Below, one piece after another: positions 11,401 to 22,229 of a DNA stretch of 38,887 nt. The stretch is from Gonapodya sp. JEL0774 (lineage: Eukaryota > Monoblepharomycota > Monoblepharidomycetes > Monoblepharidales > Gonapodyaceae), in the NCBI GenBank assembly GCA_027604505.1, contig JADIIX010000174.1:1-38887 (forward strand), given 5' to 3'. Below the pieces are notes generated by a model. The model was not told where the DNA came from, did not search any database, and was given only the letters and a program-made list of their open reading frames with translations. Each line of letters opens with the position of its first letter. The stretch's first letter is position 1. A program made the position numbers and the translations under genes.

Positions 11401-13744
11401 TTCTGCTTAAGTCAGATACTCTTCCGTGTTGTGAGCAGGTCGCGACATCAACTTGGACATCATGCGTGTGGAGGGTTACCGCAAATTCTGCAACAAGCTT
11501 TGGAACGCGGTCAAGTTCGCACTCATGAAGCTCGGCGACGATTACACTCCTCCAAAATATCGTGTGATCGCTGGTTCGACTCTTGCAGAGAAATGGATCT
11601 TGTCGAAGCTCAACACTGCGGTTCACAGCGTGAACAACAATCTGGACGCGATGAACTTCATGTCCACTACAGCCGCAATTTACAGTTTCTGGCTCTACGA
11701 GGTTTGTGATGTATACTTGGTGGGTCTCAAATTCGTTTCGGCTTCGGATCCTCTGTATTGCATGAATTTTAAACAACCGACCACGCGTGCAGGAGGTCAT
11801 CAAACCCATTCTTGATGGAAACGACTCCGATGAAACAACAAAGAAGTCTGTCCGAGATACTTTGTACACTGTCACTGAGGAGGGCTTAAAGCTATTGCAC
11901 CCATTCATGCCGTTCATTACTGAGGAGCTCTACCAGAGGCTACCTCGACGACCAGAAGATACCATCCCATCCATCATGTTGACCAAATTCCCTGAGGCGG
12001 TTCCACGATGGAGCAACCCTACTGCGGAAAAGGATTTCGGTGTGGTCAATGATGTTGTCCACGCTGTCCGCTCTTTGATGGCTGACTATCAAGTGAAGAC
12101 AAACGCCAAAAGTATGATTTGCTTACTCTCATCATTGTGCTCACTTGCTGATGTTTTAGAACGATCTCTAGTTTTTATTCTGACGGGCACTCGAGAGGCG
12201 AGGGACCTAATGCTTTCCCAAACGCCGGCCATTCAGACTCTTGCCCGAGGTGTAAGTTTCATTGATGTTCGGGATGATGAAAACCATCCTGTGGGATGCG
12301 CTCTCGTTACAGTTTCGGAGGCCATACATGTCCTTCTTCTGGTGAAGGTTGGTGTCGACTTTGATCGGATCTAACTCAATGAGATTATGATTTCCGGTAT
12401 TTTAAAACAAGGGTGTGGTAAACATCGACCAAGAGCTAAGTAAATTGAGGAAAGAAGCAACCCAAGGTCAGTTAGCGTGTGAATGTTTCACACTGTAATG
12501 TGGGAATGACCCTTCGCACTGTTCTCCTCCGCCACGCAGTGGCTGAATCGAAGGCGAAGTTTGAAAGAGACTTGGCACGTGTGCCCGATTATGAAACGAA
12601 GGTGCCGGCAAATGTTCGGGAGCAGAATGACGCCAAGCTGCGCGAGTTCGACGCGAAACTGAGAGGTATGCTGTGACAATTGATTGAAGTCATCAGTAAC
12701 TGAACACAACTGCAACATCGAGTCAGCTCTTGCCACTGCAGTTGAGACTTTTGAGAGGATTCGCGACGAACCCGAAGCGAACAGCACCCTTAAGACAAGC
12801 GTGACGTCACCAAATGAGTTCCCTGACTTACCTGGTCCAGCGGGATTGAAGGATTTGAACACGTTCCTCGAATCTCGTTCATACATTGAAGGGTGAGTGG
12901 GCTCATTTGATCATCACTCTACGAATTGAGACTACACTTAATTTCTCTTAAATCAAGATGGACACCCTCCCAAGCAGATGCTCGCATCTTTGCCAGGGTA
13001 GGGGAGAGTCCCAGCGAGTCGCACTATCCCCACGTGTGGCGATGGTATCAACACATTGCTTCTTTTGGTGATGCCAAATCACAGTACGTAAAATTGAAAG
13101 GACACACTAATGGATTTAAATGCGCTCACCATCACCCCATTAGGTTTGCCGCTGCAAACGGAAAGACTCTGGTTCCAACTATCGGTTCATCTGCTCCTGT
13201 AGCTCCTCAAGCAGCCCATGAGGACGAAGAGGAGGAGATTGATCTGTTCGGTGACGATGAGGTAGATGAGGAAGCGGAGAGAATCAAGGCGGAGAGGGTT
13301 AAGGAGTACGAGGCAAAGAAAGCCAAGAGTGGGTTGTTGCTTTCGTTTTGTACCAGCTGCGACTTTGCGACTGATTTTATCTCATTAGAAACTGTTGTAA
13401 TCGCAAAATCCTCCATCTTGTTGGATGTGAAACCATGGGATGATGAAACGGACATGACCACCTTAGAAGCAAATGTCCGGTCAATTGAAATTGATGGCCT
13501 TGTTTGGGGACAATCGAAACTCGTCCCGGTAGGGTATGGCATCAAGAAGCTCCAGATCTCATGTGTCGTGGAGGATGACAAGGTTGGCATGGATGATTTA
13601 TCGGATAGAATTCAAGCTGATGAGGACCACGTGCAAAGTGTAGACGTGAGTATTTGATGTTTATCTTGACAGGAGTCAAGGTCTGTGAACTAATACGCAC
13701 CTGTTTGCTTGTGGTGGAAGATTGCCGCGTTCAACAAAATCTAA
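8478..13744 (+). CDS. Valyl-tRNA synthetase fused to eEF1B beta (elongation factor 1-beta)
   Basis: Twenty-two exons (8478..8636, 8707..8800, 8883..9012, 9083..9175, 9241..9405, 9479..9560, 9624..10163, 10227..10330, 10387..10468, 10528..10610, 10671..10740, 10811..11366, 11439..11701, 11793..12111, 12160..12347, 12412..12466, 12540..12665, 12742..12892, 12958..13083, 13144..13328, 13389..13645, 13721..13744) encode 1283 residues in unbroken phase. A Lys-rich extension (1-85) precedes a class I synthetase: HIGH motif LHLGH (142-146), editing domain (exon 7), [20 protein letters not shown] (649-653), anticodon-binding domain and C-terminal coiled coil to about 1045. Instead of a stop, exon 18 leads into full eEF1B beta: GST_C-like domain (from FPDL, 1063), acidic [12 protein letters not shown] linker and the GEF domain with [25 protein letters not shown] and terminal AAFNKI. 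The first half charges tRNA-Val; the second recharges eEF1A with GTP. An unspliced exon 17 would end at a TGA at 12674. Confidence 0.85.
9601..9623 (+). other. T15 polypyrimidine tract and CAG acceptor of ValRS exon 7
   Basis: Fifteen consecutive T (9601-9615), then GGCTC and the CAG acceptor at 9621-9623. It is the longest uninterrupted T run seen before an acceptor here and shows that U2-type 3' splice signals are in use. Confidence 0.8.
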
Positions 13745-13952
13745 ACAACGAATCTTGTTTTGTTGAATGTAAATGAACAGCTACTGTATATTTTGAACCC
13801 AACTCTCATCTGGTGTTGGCCCCATTCATGCATGCCAGTCGTATGTGAAATCCAATTGTAAGATTGAGTGGCTGGTGACTTTTCATCACCTGCAACCAAC
13901 CAGTTATCGAGAACACTTGCTAGAAAAGCCCACTCTCGGCCCACTGTTTTCA

Positions 13953-14494
13953 ATGTCCCAGCCGGCAGACACCCCTCCAGAGTCATATGATTCTGTTGAT
14001 GCAATTGACAGACACGTTCGAGCCTTGCAGCAGGAGCTAGAGGAAAAGCTGGTTCATCTCGAAGTGGATGCCGACGGAGGAATCGACTGGAGTCAGCTCG
14101 GTGAGCACCTGGTTTTCCTGACAATCATAGTTTCATTGTTGACAGTTTTTGGTAACGGGTTTATGACATTGTTGATTCGATCGCGGCGGGGGACCGATTT
14201 TGCGGGATGCAACCTTACAACCGCCATGGGAGGAAAGACTTGAAAACCGATATTGCTTCTCTCTTGCAAGTAATGGATCGTACTAATCGAGCGTTGGATG
14301 CGGTGGAAGCGCGGGCTGATAATTTGAACTCGAAGCTGGACGCAATTCTGCAATCTGCAGAGGCGGAGAAGCAGGTCATGGAACAGAGCAAACGAGAAGA
14401 GGAGGAAAGACGAAAAAGGGAGAGTGGAGCGGCACCTGCAGAGGCGCCACCAGTCACTCCGAGTTCGAAACTTTCGGAACCCCTCTCCCAGTGA
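13953..14494 (+). CDS. Small coiled-coil protein, possibly BLOC-1 subunit-like
   Basis: Two exons, 13953..14100 and 14238..14494, give 134 residues. A first helix (DAIDRHVRALQQELEEKL) is followed by WSQL, a long heptad-rich helix (about 52-95: LKTDIASLLQVMDRTNRAL, EARADNLNSKLDAIL) and a Glu/Lys-rich then Pro/Ser tail. Size and helix pattern recall small BLOC-1 subunits such as Cno/CNL1, but this is weak and no diagnostic motif is seen. The donor CTCG|GTGAGC is strong. The acceptor (AAAG at 14237) lacks a clear pyrimidine tract; the better-looking acceptor at 14145 leads to a stop. It follows the fusion gene by 208 bp on the same strand. Confidence 0.55.
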
Positions 14495-14974
14495 TTATAC
14501 TTTGAATGGGAATTCTGTATGTTTGCATGTTATGAGGGTACATTTTAACTGAGTATCCGTTGTGAAGAACTGCATATTGTTGTAAAGTACATACATGGTG
14601 TCACTGTTGAGAAGAACGCCCAGAACGCATTGCCATCACCTTCGCTTGATCCCCACTCCAGGAATTCCGATCCCAGGAAGAAATTGTGTCTTCGTGCAAT
14701 CATCAAAGGATTTCTCGGGAAACCGATCGCGAGCACTGAACCTTGACTCATTGTCTTTGATGGTTCAGGACGGCGACACTTGAAGTCATTGGAAACCCGC
14801 CACCCAAAGATTGAGCAGGATTCACACCAGAGGAATCAGGTGAGTGTGAAAATGCTGCATCTGTTCACGTCCAGTCAAAAATCACATGACTGTCATCACC
14901 GCAGTTAATTTCCCTTATCCTCTGCCTCTTGCACCGAACGAGAGATCCATGTCGCGGTATCTTTTGGCCCGAAC
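14495..14974. other. Intergenic stretch before GCP2
   Basis: 480 bp. An open frame at 14595-14783 and a stretch ending in a good donor (AATCAG|GTGAGT, 14838-14846) could be upstream non-coding or alternative 5' exons of GCP2, but neither joins to the GCP2 frame convincingly. Nothing else recognised. Confidence 0.35.
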
Positions 14975-17900
14975 ATGCTAAGCTCCAGTAACAAGTTCAA
15001 CCAACAACGTCCAAATACCCAGGCACCGATCGGAAAGTCTTCGGACTCTGCAATCATGTTTCCCTCCTCATCCAACAACCCGCGTGCTGCTTACTTTGGG
15101 GTTTCTTCTGCCCTGGATGGAAGCTCTCATGTGGCTACCTCCACGAAAGGACCGGCCTCGAGTTACTTCTCTGAAACGTCTACTCTTTCTCTCAAGGCTA
15201 CAGCCAACTCCAGCACTGCCTTGAAAGATGGTAATCGTGAGTAGTTTCTTTGGTGCTTTTGCGCTTGTGTTAGTGTGATTGGAAGGAGTTGAAGCACAAT
15301 GAGCAAGGCAGAGAGGTATTGACATGGAAACGCAGCTGTGTTTGGAGAATTTGACCTTGGACGGCCCAGCGCTCTTTGCTGCACTTCCCTGGGCCGAAAG
15401 CCTCCTACCTCCATTCAAACCGCGAATAGATTTTAATCCATAATGCCTCCATGCTAATGAACGGTTCCCACTCCCTTCCTCGCCCAATACACGCGCACTC
15501 GGTGACGTTGCTTACAATAAGTGTCCCACTCGGCGCGTGAGCCCTGGTCGAAGCTGCAACCTGCGGAATCTCAACATATCTCCGTTGGGCCATCGCGTTC
15601 AAGCTCTTCGAACAACCCCACCCCATTCACCTCGCAACCCACCTTCTCCAATCCGCAGCTCAGTCAGGTGCTGTCGTCGTTGCTTGTAATTGATTGTTCA
15701 GTTTTTGAGCTAGTTTTCTTCATAGGTGCTGCAGAACCCCAGTACATCGAAGAGCTCCATGTCCATCGCCGAGCAAGAAAGCGTGCTCATCGAAGATCTC
15801 CTCTACGTTCTGACTGTAAGACAATCTCTTAACAGCGCGCACTGCGTTTATTGGGCTTAAGTGGGACGCTCTGTTTCAGGGTATCGACGGCGTTTACATT
15901 TTATCGGATCGAGCAACTCAACCCTCAGCTTTGAATGGACAGATGACTGGTTGGAAGTCTCGATTTCCTCCACAAGGTTTATCTTACTCTATTGATACTG
16001 ATATTGGTGGGTCTGCGTTGTTCAAACGCTTGTGTTTGCCCTTGCTCCACGTTTGACCTTAGATGCCAGAGGTCTCCCTCTCAAGTCTCGCACAGCGTAT
16101 CATTCCTTTAGCAACACACTACACCACCGTCCAAAGCTACATTGACTCGCACTCAGAGTACTTGTATGGGAGGGTGTGTCAAGCTATTGCTGCGGCGATG
16201 CGGGGTCTTCTCAAAGTAGGTGGTTTGGTACCATTATCCGCGCCACATAGAATAGATCGTTCAATGGCCGCAAACCTCGCAATGTCTGTCCCTTTTACTA
16301 CTCCGTTTCAGGAATACTTCGTCCTTGTCGCGCAGCTCGAGCGACAGTTCCGGGGTGACCCTTCATTTTCGCTCCAGCAGCTATGGTACCATGTCAGCCC
16401 CACCATGGCCACCATGAAAAGCCTTGCGGCGCTTGCAGAAGCTTTACGAGAAGCGGAAAAGCCTCTTCCGCCGGCTCCGGGGGAGGTTAGGGCGTGGGGC
16501 GAGAAGGAACCGTTAAGGCTAGGTGGGGTGCTTTTGACTTTGTTGGTGCAGAGAATGAACAAGCTGGGAGGGTGAGTGGTCGATAGCGTCATAAATTCAT
16601 TCGGGCTTATGTGTGTCAACTCACGATTCCAGTGATACTTCCACTCGAACGCTCTACATTCACCTGCTTCGATGTGCTGCCATCCCTTTCTTTGACATCC
16701 TCCGTAATTGGATTCACCGAGGTGATTTGGTTGATCAATGCAATGAATTTATGATACAAGAGAATCGGAAACACACCAAGGCCAACCTCCGTAACGACAT
16801 ATTGGACGCTTACTGGAGTCAGCGATATGTCCTTCGGGATGGTGCTGTGCCTCCATTTCTAGAGAAGTGGGCAGACAGGATTCTTACGGCGGGTAAGTAT
16901 TGGAACGTGATAAAGGAGTGTGGAGGTGATCCAGAGAAGGACGGTCGGATCGCTTTAGAGCGATATCGCGATGGAGAGGGTGTGACGGTAGACTCAAGCC
17001 CTGGAGATGACCTTTTGCGGGCTATTGGTGCGACGAGGTTCGTTTTCAATCCAATTGCTGTCCGTTTCACCTCGAATGAACTTTCGTTTTGGTATTGTTT
17101 AATAACTTTTTCATAAGCATTGTGGAGGAGATTGAGACTGCATATCTTTCCGCGAACCGTCTCCTTCTTGCTCGGCTGATGAATGAGGAGCATTTGGTTG
17201 ACAGGATTCGGTTCGTCATCCCAACCATTAAAATTTCGTAAAACCCTATCTCTCACCTTAAATCCTAGTAGATCGATCAAACGATTCTTTCTTCTCGACC
17301 AATCCGATTTTATCACCCACTTTTTTGACCTCGCTTCCACGGAACTTGCCAAATCCGCAGCCGAAGTTTCGGTTTCCCGCCTGCAGAACCTTTTTGACCT
17401 CGCTGTTCGAAATCCGGCGGGTGTCGGCTCCAATGACCCTTACCGAGATGATCTGAAGGTGGAGATGAGCAGGACGACGCTTGTCGATATGGTTTTACGG
17501 ATCAGCATGATTCAGGGAGAAACACTAGGATTGGATCGAGAGAAGCAGATGGAACGCATAAAGCAAAATGCGTGGGGAAGTATTGAACCCGTCCACCGGG
17601 CTGTTCTTACTGGTGCGTCTTTTGTTTGGTCACTTTCCCTCTTCCGACTAAGCTTTTTCCGAAACGATCTAGGATTGGACGCCTTCAACCTTACTCTCAC
17701 CACGAACTTTCCTGTGACGTTGGTTCTGAACCTGAGAGCGCTCACCATGTATCAGCTACTCTTTAGGCATCTAATGATCTGCAAACACGTTGAGCGATCT
17801 CTTAGCACCCTGTGGTCCGAGCAGATCTCGGAGAAATCAAAACTGTGGGGCTTGCGACAACGCTCAGTCGATCCCACATCAGATCTTGCATCTTTTTCTG

Positions 17901-18658
17901 CTCGGCCAGAGAGTGCAGTCTCTAATTCAGAGAAGGCAGATCAAGTGTTCGAGACACGCATGTACACTTTGCGGGCGCAGATGCTCGATCTCATTCGGCA
18001 GGTTCTTTATTACGTGTGCTTCGAAGTCGTTGAACCAAATTGGCGGGACATGGAAGCAAATCTTCTGAGGGTACGTATGGGTGATTCCGGCTTGTGCGTC
18101 AACCTCAACACGGAGTCACTGGCTGCTTGTCCTCAGGCGAAAACTGTGGATGAACTTCTTAAGAAACATGAAGACTTTCTAGAGACATGCTTGAAAGAAT
18201 CCATGCTGACTCAAGAGTCTCTATTGAAGGTAATTTCTCGAATTCAGCGACCATGGTTTGGTAGCCAATATTGCTTTATTACTGTCCGATAGATATTTAA
18301 CAAGCTCACCGTGACCGCGCTCTATTTCTGCAACTTCGCTGACTGGCATAACCGAAATCGGCGACAGTACAACACGCTTTCTGGAGATGCTGGGGTGGCC
18401 CCAGCCTTTTCTTTTCCTGAGTTCCTGCTCCCTCCCTCATCCCCGAGTCTTGCTAGGAGCCTTGCCCTGTCTTCGTCGTATTCTAAAGTCAATACTTTGG
18501 ACAAGTTTGAGACCACGTTTGCTGGTACCGCTCAGTTACTGATTGATGCGCTGCGATTCTTCGCATCCACTGAAACTGCGCGACTGGGAGGTCTTGCGAG
18601 TCGCATGGACTATAACCAGTTTTACTCCCGCGGTGCTCCGTCTAGTTCCACGTACTAG
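14975..18658 (+). CDS. GCP2: Gamma-tubulin complex component 2 (GCP2 / Spc97)
   Basis: Exons 14975..15236, 15522..15667, 15726..15815, 15880..16006, 16070..16215, 16312..16571, 16633..17037, 17118..17210, 17272..17612, 17673..18070, 18137..18229 and 18293..18658 give 908 residues (human GCP2 902). With GCP3 and gamma-tubulin it forms the small complex that nucleates microtubules at spindle poles and basal bodies. GRIP1 begins near 150 (EQESVLIEDLLYVLTGIDG) and includes YWSQRYVLRDGAVPPFLEK, ILTAGKYWNVIKECGGD and RSIKRFFLLDQSDFITHF; GRIP2 holds ALTMYQLLFRHLMICKHVER, the gamma-tubulin-binding part. The Ser-rich N-terminal 136 residues (first two exons, joined by a 285-bp intron) are the uncertain part; from 15726 on the model is strong. 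Same strand as Rab28, 134 bp downstream. Confidence 0.88.
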
Positions 18659-18792
18659 CCTAGTACACTCAAATTTGTATATAGAAGCAGAGTTCTTGAG
18701 CGAGTTCCAATGAAGACTTGTTTAAGCAACGTTACACAGTTCATCCCTTACATAATTACAGCCAAAACTAACAAAACGCGGTTATCATTCGA

Positions 18793-19542
18793 ATGAACGG
18801 TGAAGAAGCAACTATACCGACACTCAAGTTTGTTTTGCTTGGCGATGGAGCAACGGGAAAGACTCAGATTGCGCGGCGTTTCTGCTCGTTGCCCTTTGAT
18901 GCCATTCACCACCACACGAAAGGATTGGACTTTTTCCACAAGAAATTGACCTTTCCTGGTAGGATTCGAATGAATTATGGAATCTAAATTCTATCTGTGT
19001 GACCAGTCGCCCACCACGGCGAACCCTCTCGTAGACGGTGTGTCTGCGTGGATTGAAGTCTGGGACGCCAGTGGAGAGGCTCTTTCGTCAAGATATTCTC
19101 CTAATCTCATAGCAGAGGCAGACGCACTCCTCCTGGTGTACGATGTGACGCACTTCGGATCTTTCCAGAGCATGGACGAATGGCTTCGTCTAGTGAATCG
19201 CGTATACGGATGTACAGAAGGGTCATCAAGAGGGGTTCGAAATCCGCGTCTGCCGTATCTTGCAGTCATTGCGAATAAGAGTAAGAATGAGTCGTCCAAG
19301 GCGGCAATATCATATCGCACCAATGATTCCTCCTGTCCCTAGTGGACTTGATGCATATGCAAACAGTGAAGCAGGAGAAACATGACAATTTCGTGCAGTC
19401 GAATTGCATCAGAGGTTTCGCACTATCAGCCAAAGTTGGCGACTCAGCTTCGAGCCTGCTCACTCGAATCACTGGTGAACTGCTCGGAGTGTTCAATGAA
19501 ACGTCAATAGATTTGAGTTTCTCCACTGTGAGTGTACAATAA
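18793..19542 (+). CDS. RAB28: Rab28 small GTPase
   Basis: Exons 18793..18958, 19035..19280 and 19343..19542 give 203 residues (human Rab28 221). Motifs: P-loop GDGATGKT (17-24), the Rab28-typical TKGLDFFHKKLTFP switch I region, NKMD (136-139) followed by DLMHMQTVKQEKH, almost as in human Rab28, and the SAK base motif. The switch II motif reads WDASGE, so the catalytic Gln is Glu. Rab28 works with cilia and with BBSome/IFT traffic in animals, which fits a flagellated organism. No C-terminal CAAX cysteine is seen in this frame; a donor-like ACT|GTGAGT at 19527 could add a last exon, but I found none that closes. Confidence 0.85.
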
Positions 19543-19786
19543 CTGCTGCGATTCGTGACGCAGCGGCTCGCATTCAAATATGTGATGTTCAGTATGTTAA
19601 CTCTACTTCTCCTACGTAGTGACAGATTAGGGTGAATTTGTTTGCCAACCGTTCCCATACGTTCGTGTTGTAGTAGTCCGAAGTTCGCAGAAATTTGTAC
19701 AGAATTGAGAAGAATTGAGAGGATCGTGTGAGAACAAGAACAATTGTTGACCATCTACTGCCCACCAACAGAACCGAGCCTGCGTG

Positions 19787-20491
19787 ATGGTTTACATTGA
19801 CACATGGGAAGATTTTCAGCGAGCGGTAGAGGCACTATATCAATCAGCTCCGAACAGGGTGAGTCTGGTGGTTAGCGATGATGGATTGCGAAGTGAGTCC
19901 CCAATGTCGCGTACTCAATCCCGCTCACACCACAGGCCCGTTATGTAGCCAAGTATCGCCACTTGGAGCCGGAACTTATTCTCAAAGTAACGGATGGACC
20001 AACAGTGAGGAATAATGAATGGTTCTTCTACATATTTCCAAACTGAAAGGTCCTATTTTCCAAACGATGGTAACAAACACCGGCGTCCATTATCTTTCCG
20101 ACGTCTAAACCATCCATTGACTCGGATAGGCCGTTAAATTTCGAACGGATCGATTGCAGGGTGGGTTTTCTACACAGCGCTCAGTTTAAGTTCGCGGACT
20201 AAAAGACCTTCCATTCCTCTAATGGCAGACGTCAAGAAATTCGAAAAACTCAATCGCTCGCTCATGTCTCTAATGCAAAATAGGAAAGAGAGGACAGTCG
20301 GAGGTGTTGAAGGGGCACTGGAAGGTGGAATCAGAAGTATTCCTCTGTTAGAACCATGGGAGGTTCTAATTGTTCTCAACTTTTGACACCGTCATTCAGG
20401 TTCCTCGTCTTCTGCTCTGAAAGGTACCAGAAAGGTAGCAGCGCCAGCCGCGTCTCCGAGAGTAAAGGCTGGCAAGAGGAAGGGGCGATGA
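19787..20491 (+). CDS. SRP9: Signal recognition particle 9 kDa protein, with basic tail
   Basis: Exons 19787..19858, 19936..20004, 20050..20069, 20185..about 20303 and 20400..20491, about 123 residues. SRP9 dimerises with SRP14 to bind the Alu domain of SRP RNA and slow translation. The start MVYIDTWEDFQRAVEALY and RARYVAKYRHLEPELILKVTDGP match human SRP9 closely; RT then ADVKKFEKLNRSLMSLMQNRK is its C-terminal helix. The 20-bp third exon and the end of exon 4 are uncertain: donors at 20304, about 20325 and 20338 share the phase. The last exon adds a Lys/Arg/Ala tail (GTRKVAAPAASPRVKAGKRK) not found in human SRP9 but like the tail of SRP14. Confidence 0.75.
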
Positions 20492-20649
20492 CAATTGTTG
20501 TCCTCACATTGTTGGATACGTACTCATTACATCATTTTAATAATCACTCTCTTGCATTGAAAATTATTTGAGTACGGGTTATGGTGTGGTGTAAAAGTGG
20601 TGCATGCAAGGGGGTGACCAGTTGTCCGTCGAACTAACAATCAATCGCG

Positions 20650-22149
20650 ATGCTGGACGCAAAGGCCATCGCCAGAAAGCAATCGGGTGGATTCGCTATT
20701 GCAGAGATAATGAAACCCACGCGGGGCCTGCGGTGAGCTTCTGACTTCATCGCGACACCACCGTGGTGGGAGCGCCAGTCCCATAATCCCAAATCACCGA
20801 ATCATTATCAGGGACGAGATTATCAAGCGGGGTGGGAAGCCTAAAGATCACGGTAGAGAGAACAAGAAGCGATTGAAAGCGCTGGAGGAACTGAACCGGC
20901 AGAAGAGAGAGGTTGGTCACAGCGTTACAGACAAGAGATTTGACCGATAAGCGCAACCAAATGAAGCAGCATCAATATCGGTGAACGGTAGGAGGAAGCT
21001 AAGCCCCCGTCCCCGATGTGGAAGATGAAGCAGTTCGAGCAAGTGCCAGCGAAGGTTGATACGAGGGTGGGTTGCACCAACAACCTGCGTGTAGCGATCA
21101 CTACTTTTCCCAAGTACATGCACTACCCTTTGCATTGAAATCCCAGTCTAATTCTGGTTCGAAGACGCCGTCAGAAGCGTCACTAAGTCGGTCAGATTCC
21201 AACGACGCTGTGCACGAATCCGAACTCGCCGCCGCGTTAGCACAAATGCAGCTGAATGGTGGCATTTCACCTCGCTCGAAGGTGAGCATGTCAGAGAAGC
21301 CATCCTCCTTGCGCAGATGTTCTGAAAAGTCGGGTATCCTCAAAGCCCGCGAACTTCATACAACGCAACGTACACAAAAGCGAGTCCACGCCATTGCGGG
21401 TATGCCTCTCCTTTTTGAATTGTTGGATTCACACTTTATTGTGAACACATGACGGATTGACAGGTGGCTGAACCGAAACCGAGTCGCGAAGTGCCGCGGA
21501 CAACGAGGGTGGGTGAGATTCCTCAATAGTAAGTTAACAGCAGTACGCTATTTTTGTCTTCTGATGTGGCTTGATGTGGTTTGCTAATCACCTGGATGTT
21601 AAGCTTGGTGAATCGAAAGGTTGAGTGGGCGGACAAGGAACAACAGAGGATAGCTGCCCTGAAGCCCGAGTGAGTCTCTCGTCCCTATATTCCGAAACAT
21701 GGCAGAGAATTAATTATTGTCCGTGATGTGCCTCCAGTGCACCGCCAGGTGAGAGATAAGATTTTAGGCTTCATCGAAGCACTGGTGTAGAACTCCTTAA
21801 ACATTTACTTTCCTCTACTCATAGGAATGGTTCGAGTTAGTGAAGACGAGAAACAAGAAACGCTGCGATTTCTGAAGCAAAGTAAGTATGTCGTGCATAC
21901 GAACGATGAACGAGTGTTCACTTTTTCGCAGGTCAAGCCGAGCTGCTCGATGAGTTGACAAAAATGCCCATCGCGGTAACATCTATGAGTATCAAGAAAA
22001 GGAAGAAGGAGATCGACGACCGTTTGGCTGAAATTGAGGTGTGTTGGGTTGAGTGTTGGGTTGAAACATTGAGTTCCGAGCTTTTCCCCGTCTATTTCCA
22101 GAAAGGGATCCAGGTGTTTTCGCAACGAGTTGTGTATACGAAGAAATGA
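20650..22149 (+). CDS. Enkurin-domain protein (ENKD1-like)
   Basis: Exons 20650..20732, 20812..20911, 21004..21066, 21147..about 21383, 21464..21528, 21604..21669, 21738..21748, 21825..21881, 21932..22038 and 22102..22149 give about 278 residues. The N-terminal part has GKPKDHGRENKKRLKALEEL and MWKMKQFEQVPAKV, patterns of ENKD1. The enkurin domain (about 165-278) shows IPQYLVNRKVEW, GMVRVSEDEKQETLRFL, LLDELTKMPIAVTS, KKRKKEIDDRLAEIE and a final IQVFSQRVVY. Such proteins bind microtubules and occur mainly in organisms with cilia or flagella. Exon 7 has only 11 bases. Exon 4 to 5 is a problem: the natural donor (GCGG|GTATGC, 21400) is one base out of phase; an in-phase donor at 21384 (GTCCAC) is weak. 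Confidence 0.75.
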
Positions 22150-22229
22150 ATTTCAATTGTAAATTTCCAGTTCTAGTCATATCCTGAGATTGTTTCAAAT
22201 GCATCGTCCTTCTCATTCCTTGGCGTGCG

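Noticed and set aside
12742..13744. eEF1B beta as an independent gene
   Set aside because: No in-frame ATG exists between the stop at 12681 and the GEF domain, no promoter space is left after ValRS, and the preceding intron joins ValRS in phase.
14595..14783. Candidate first coding exon of GCP2
   Set aside because: Its reading does not resemble the GCP2 N terminus and no donor joins it in phase to the exon at 14975.
15350..15440. Extra GCP2 exon with a LENLTLDGPALFAALPW reading
   Set aside because: All three frames meet a stop before any usable donor, so it is more likely intronic.
19234..19245. GGTTCGAAATCC, a tRNA T-loop-like sequence
   Set aside because: It falls in the Rab28 coding exon and no acceptor stem or anticodon arm can be formed around it.
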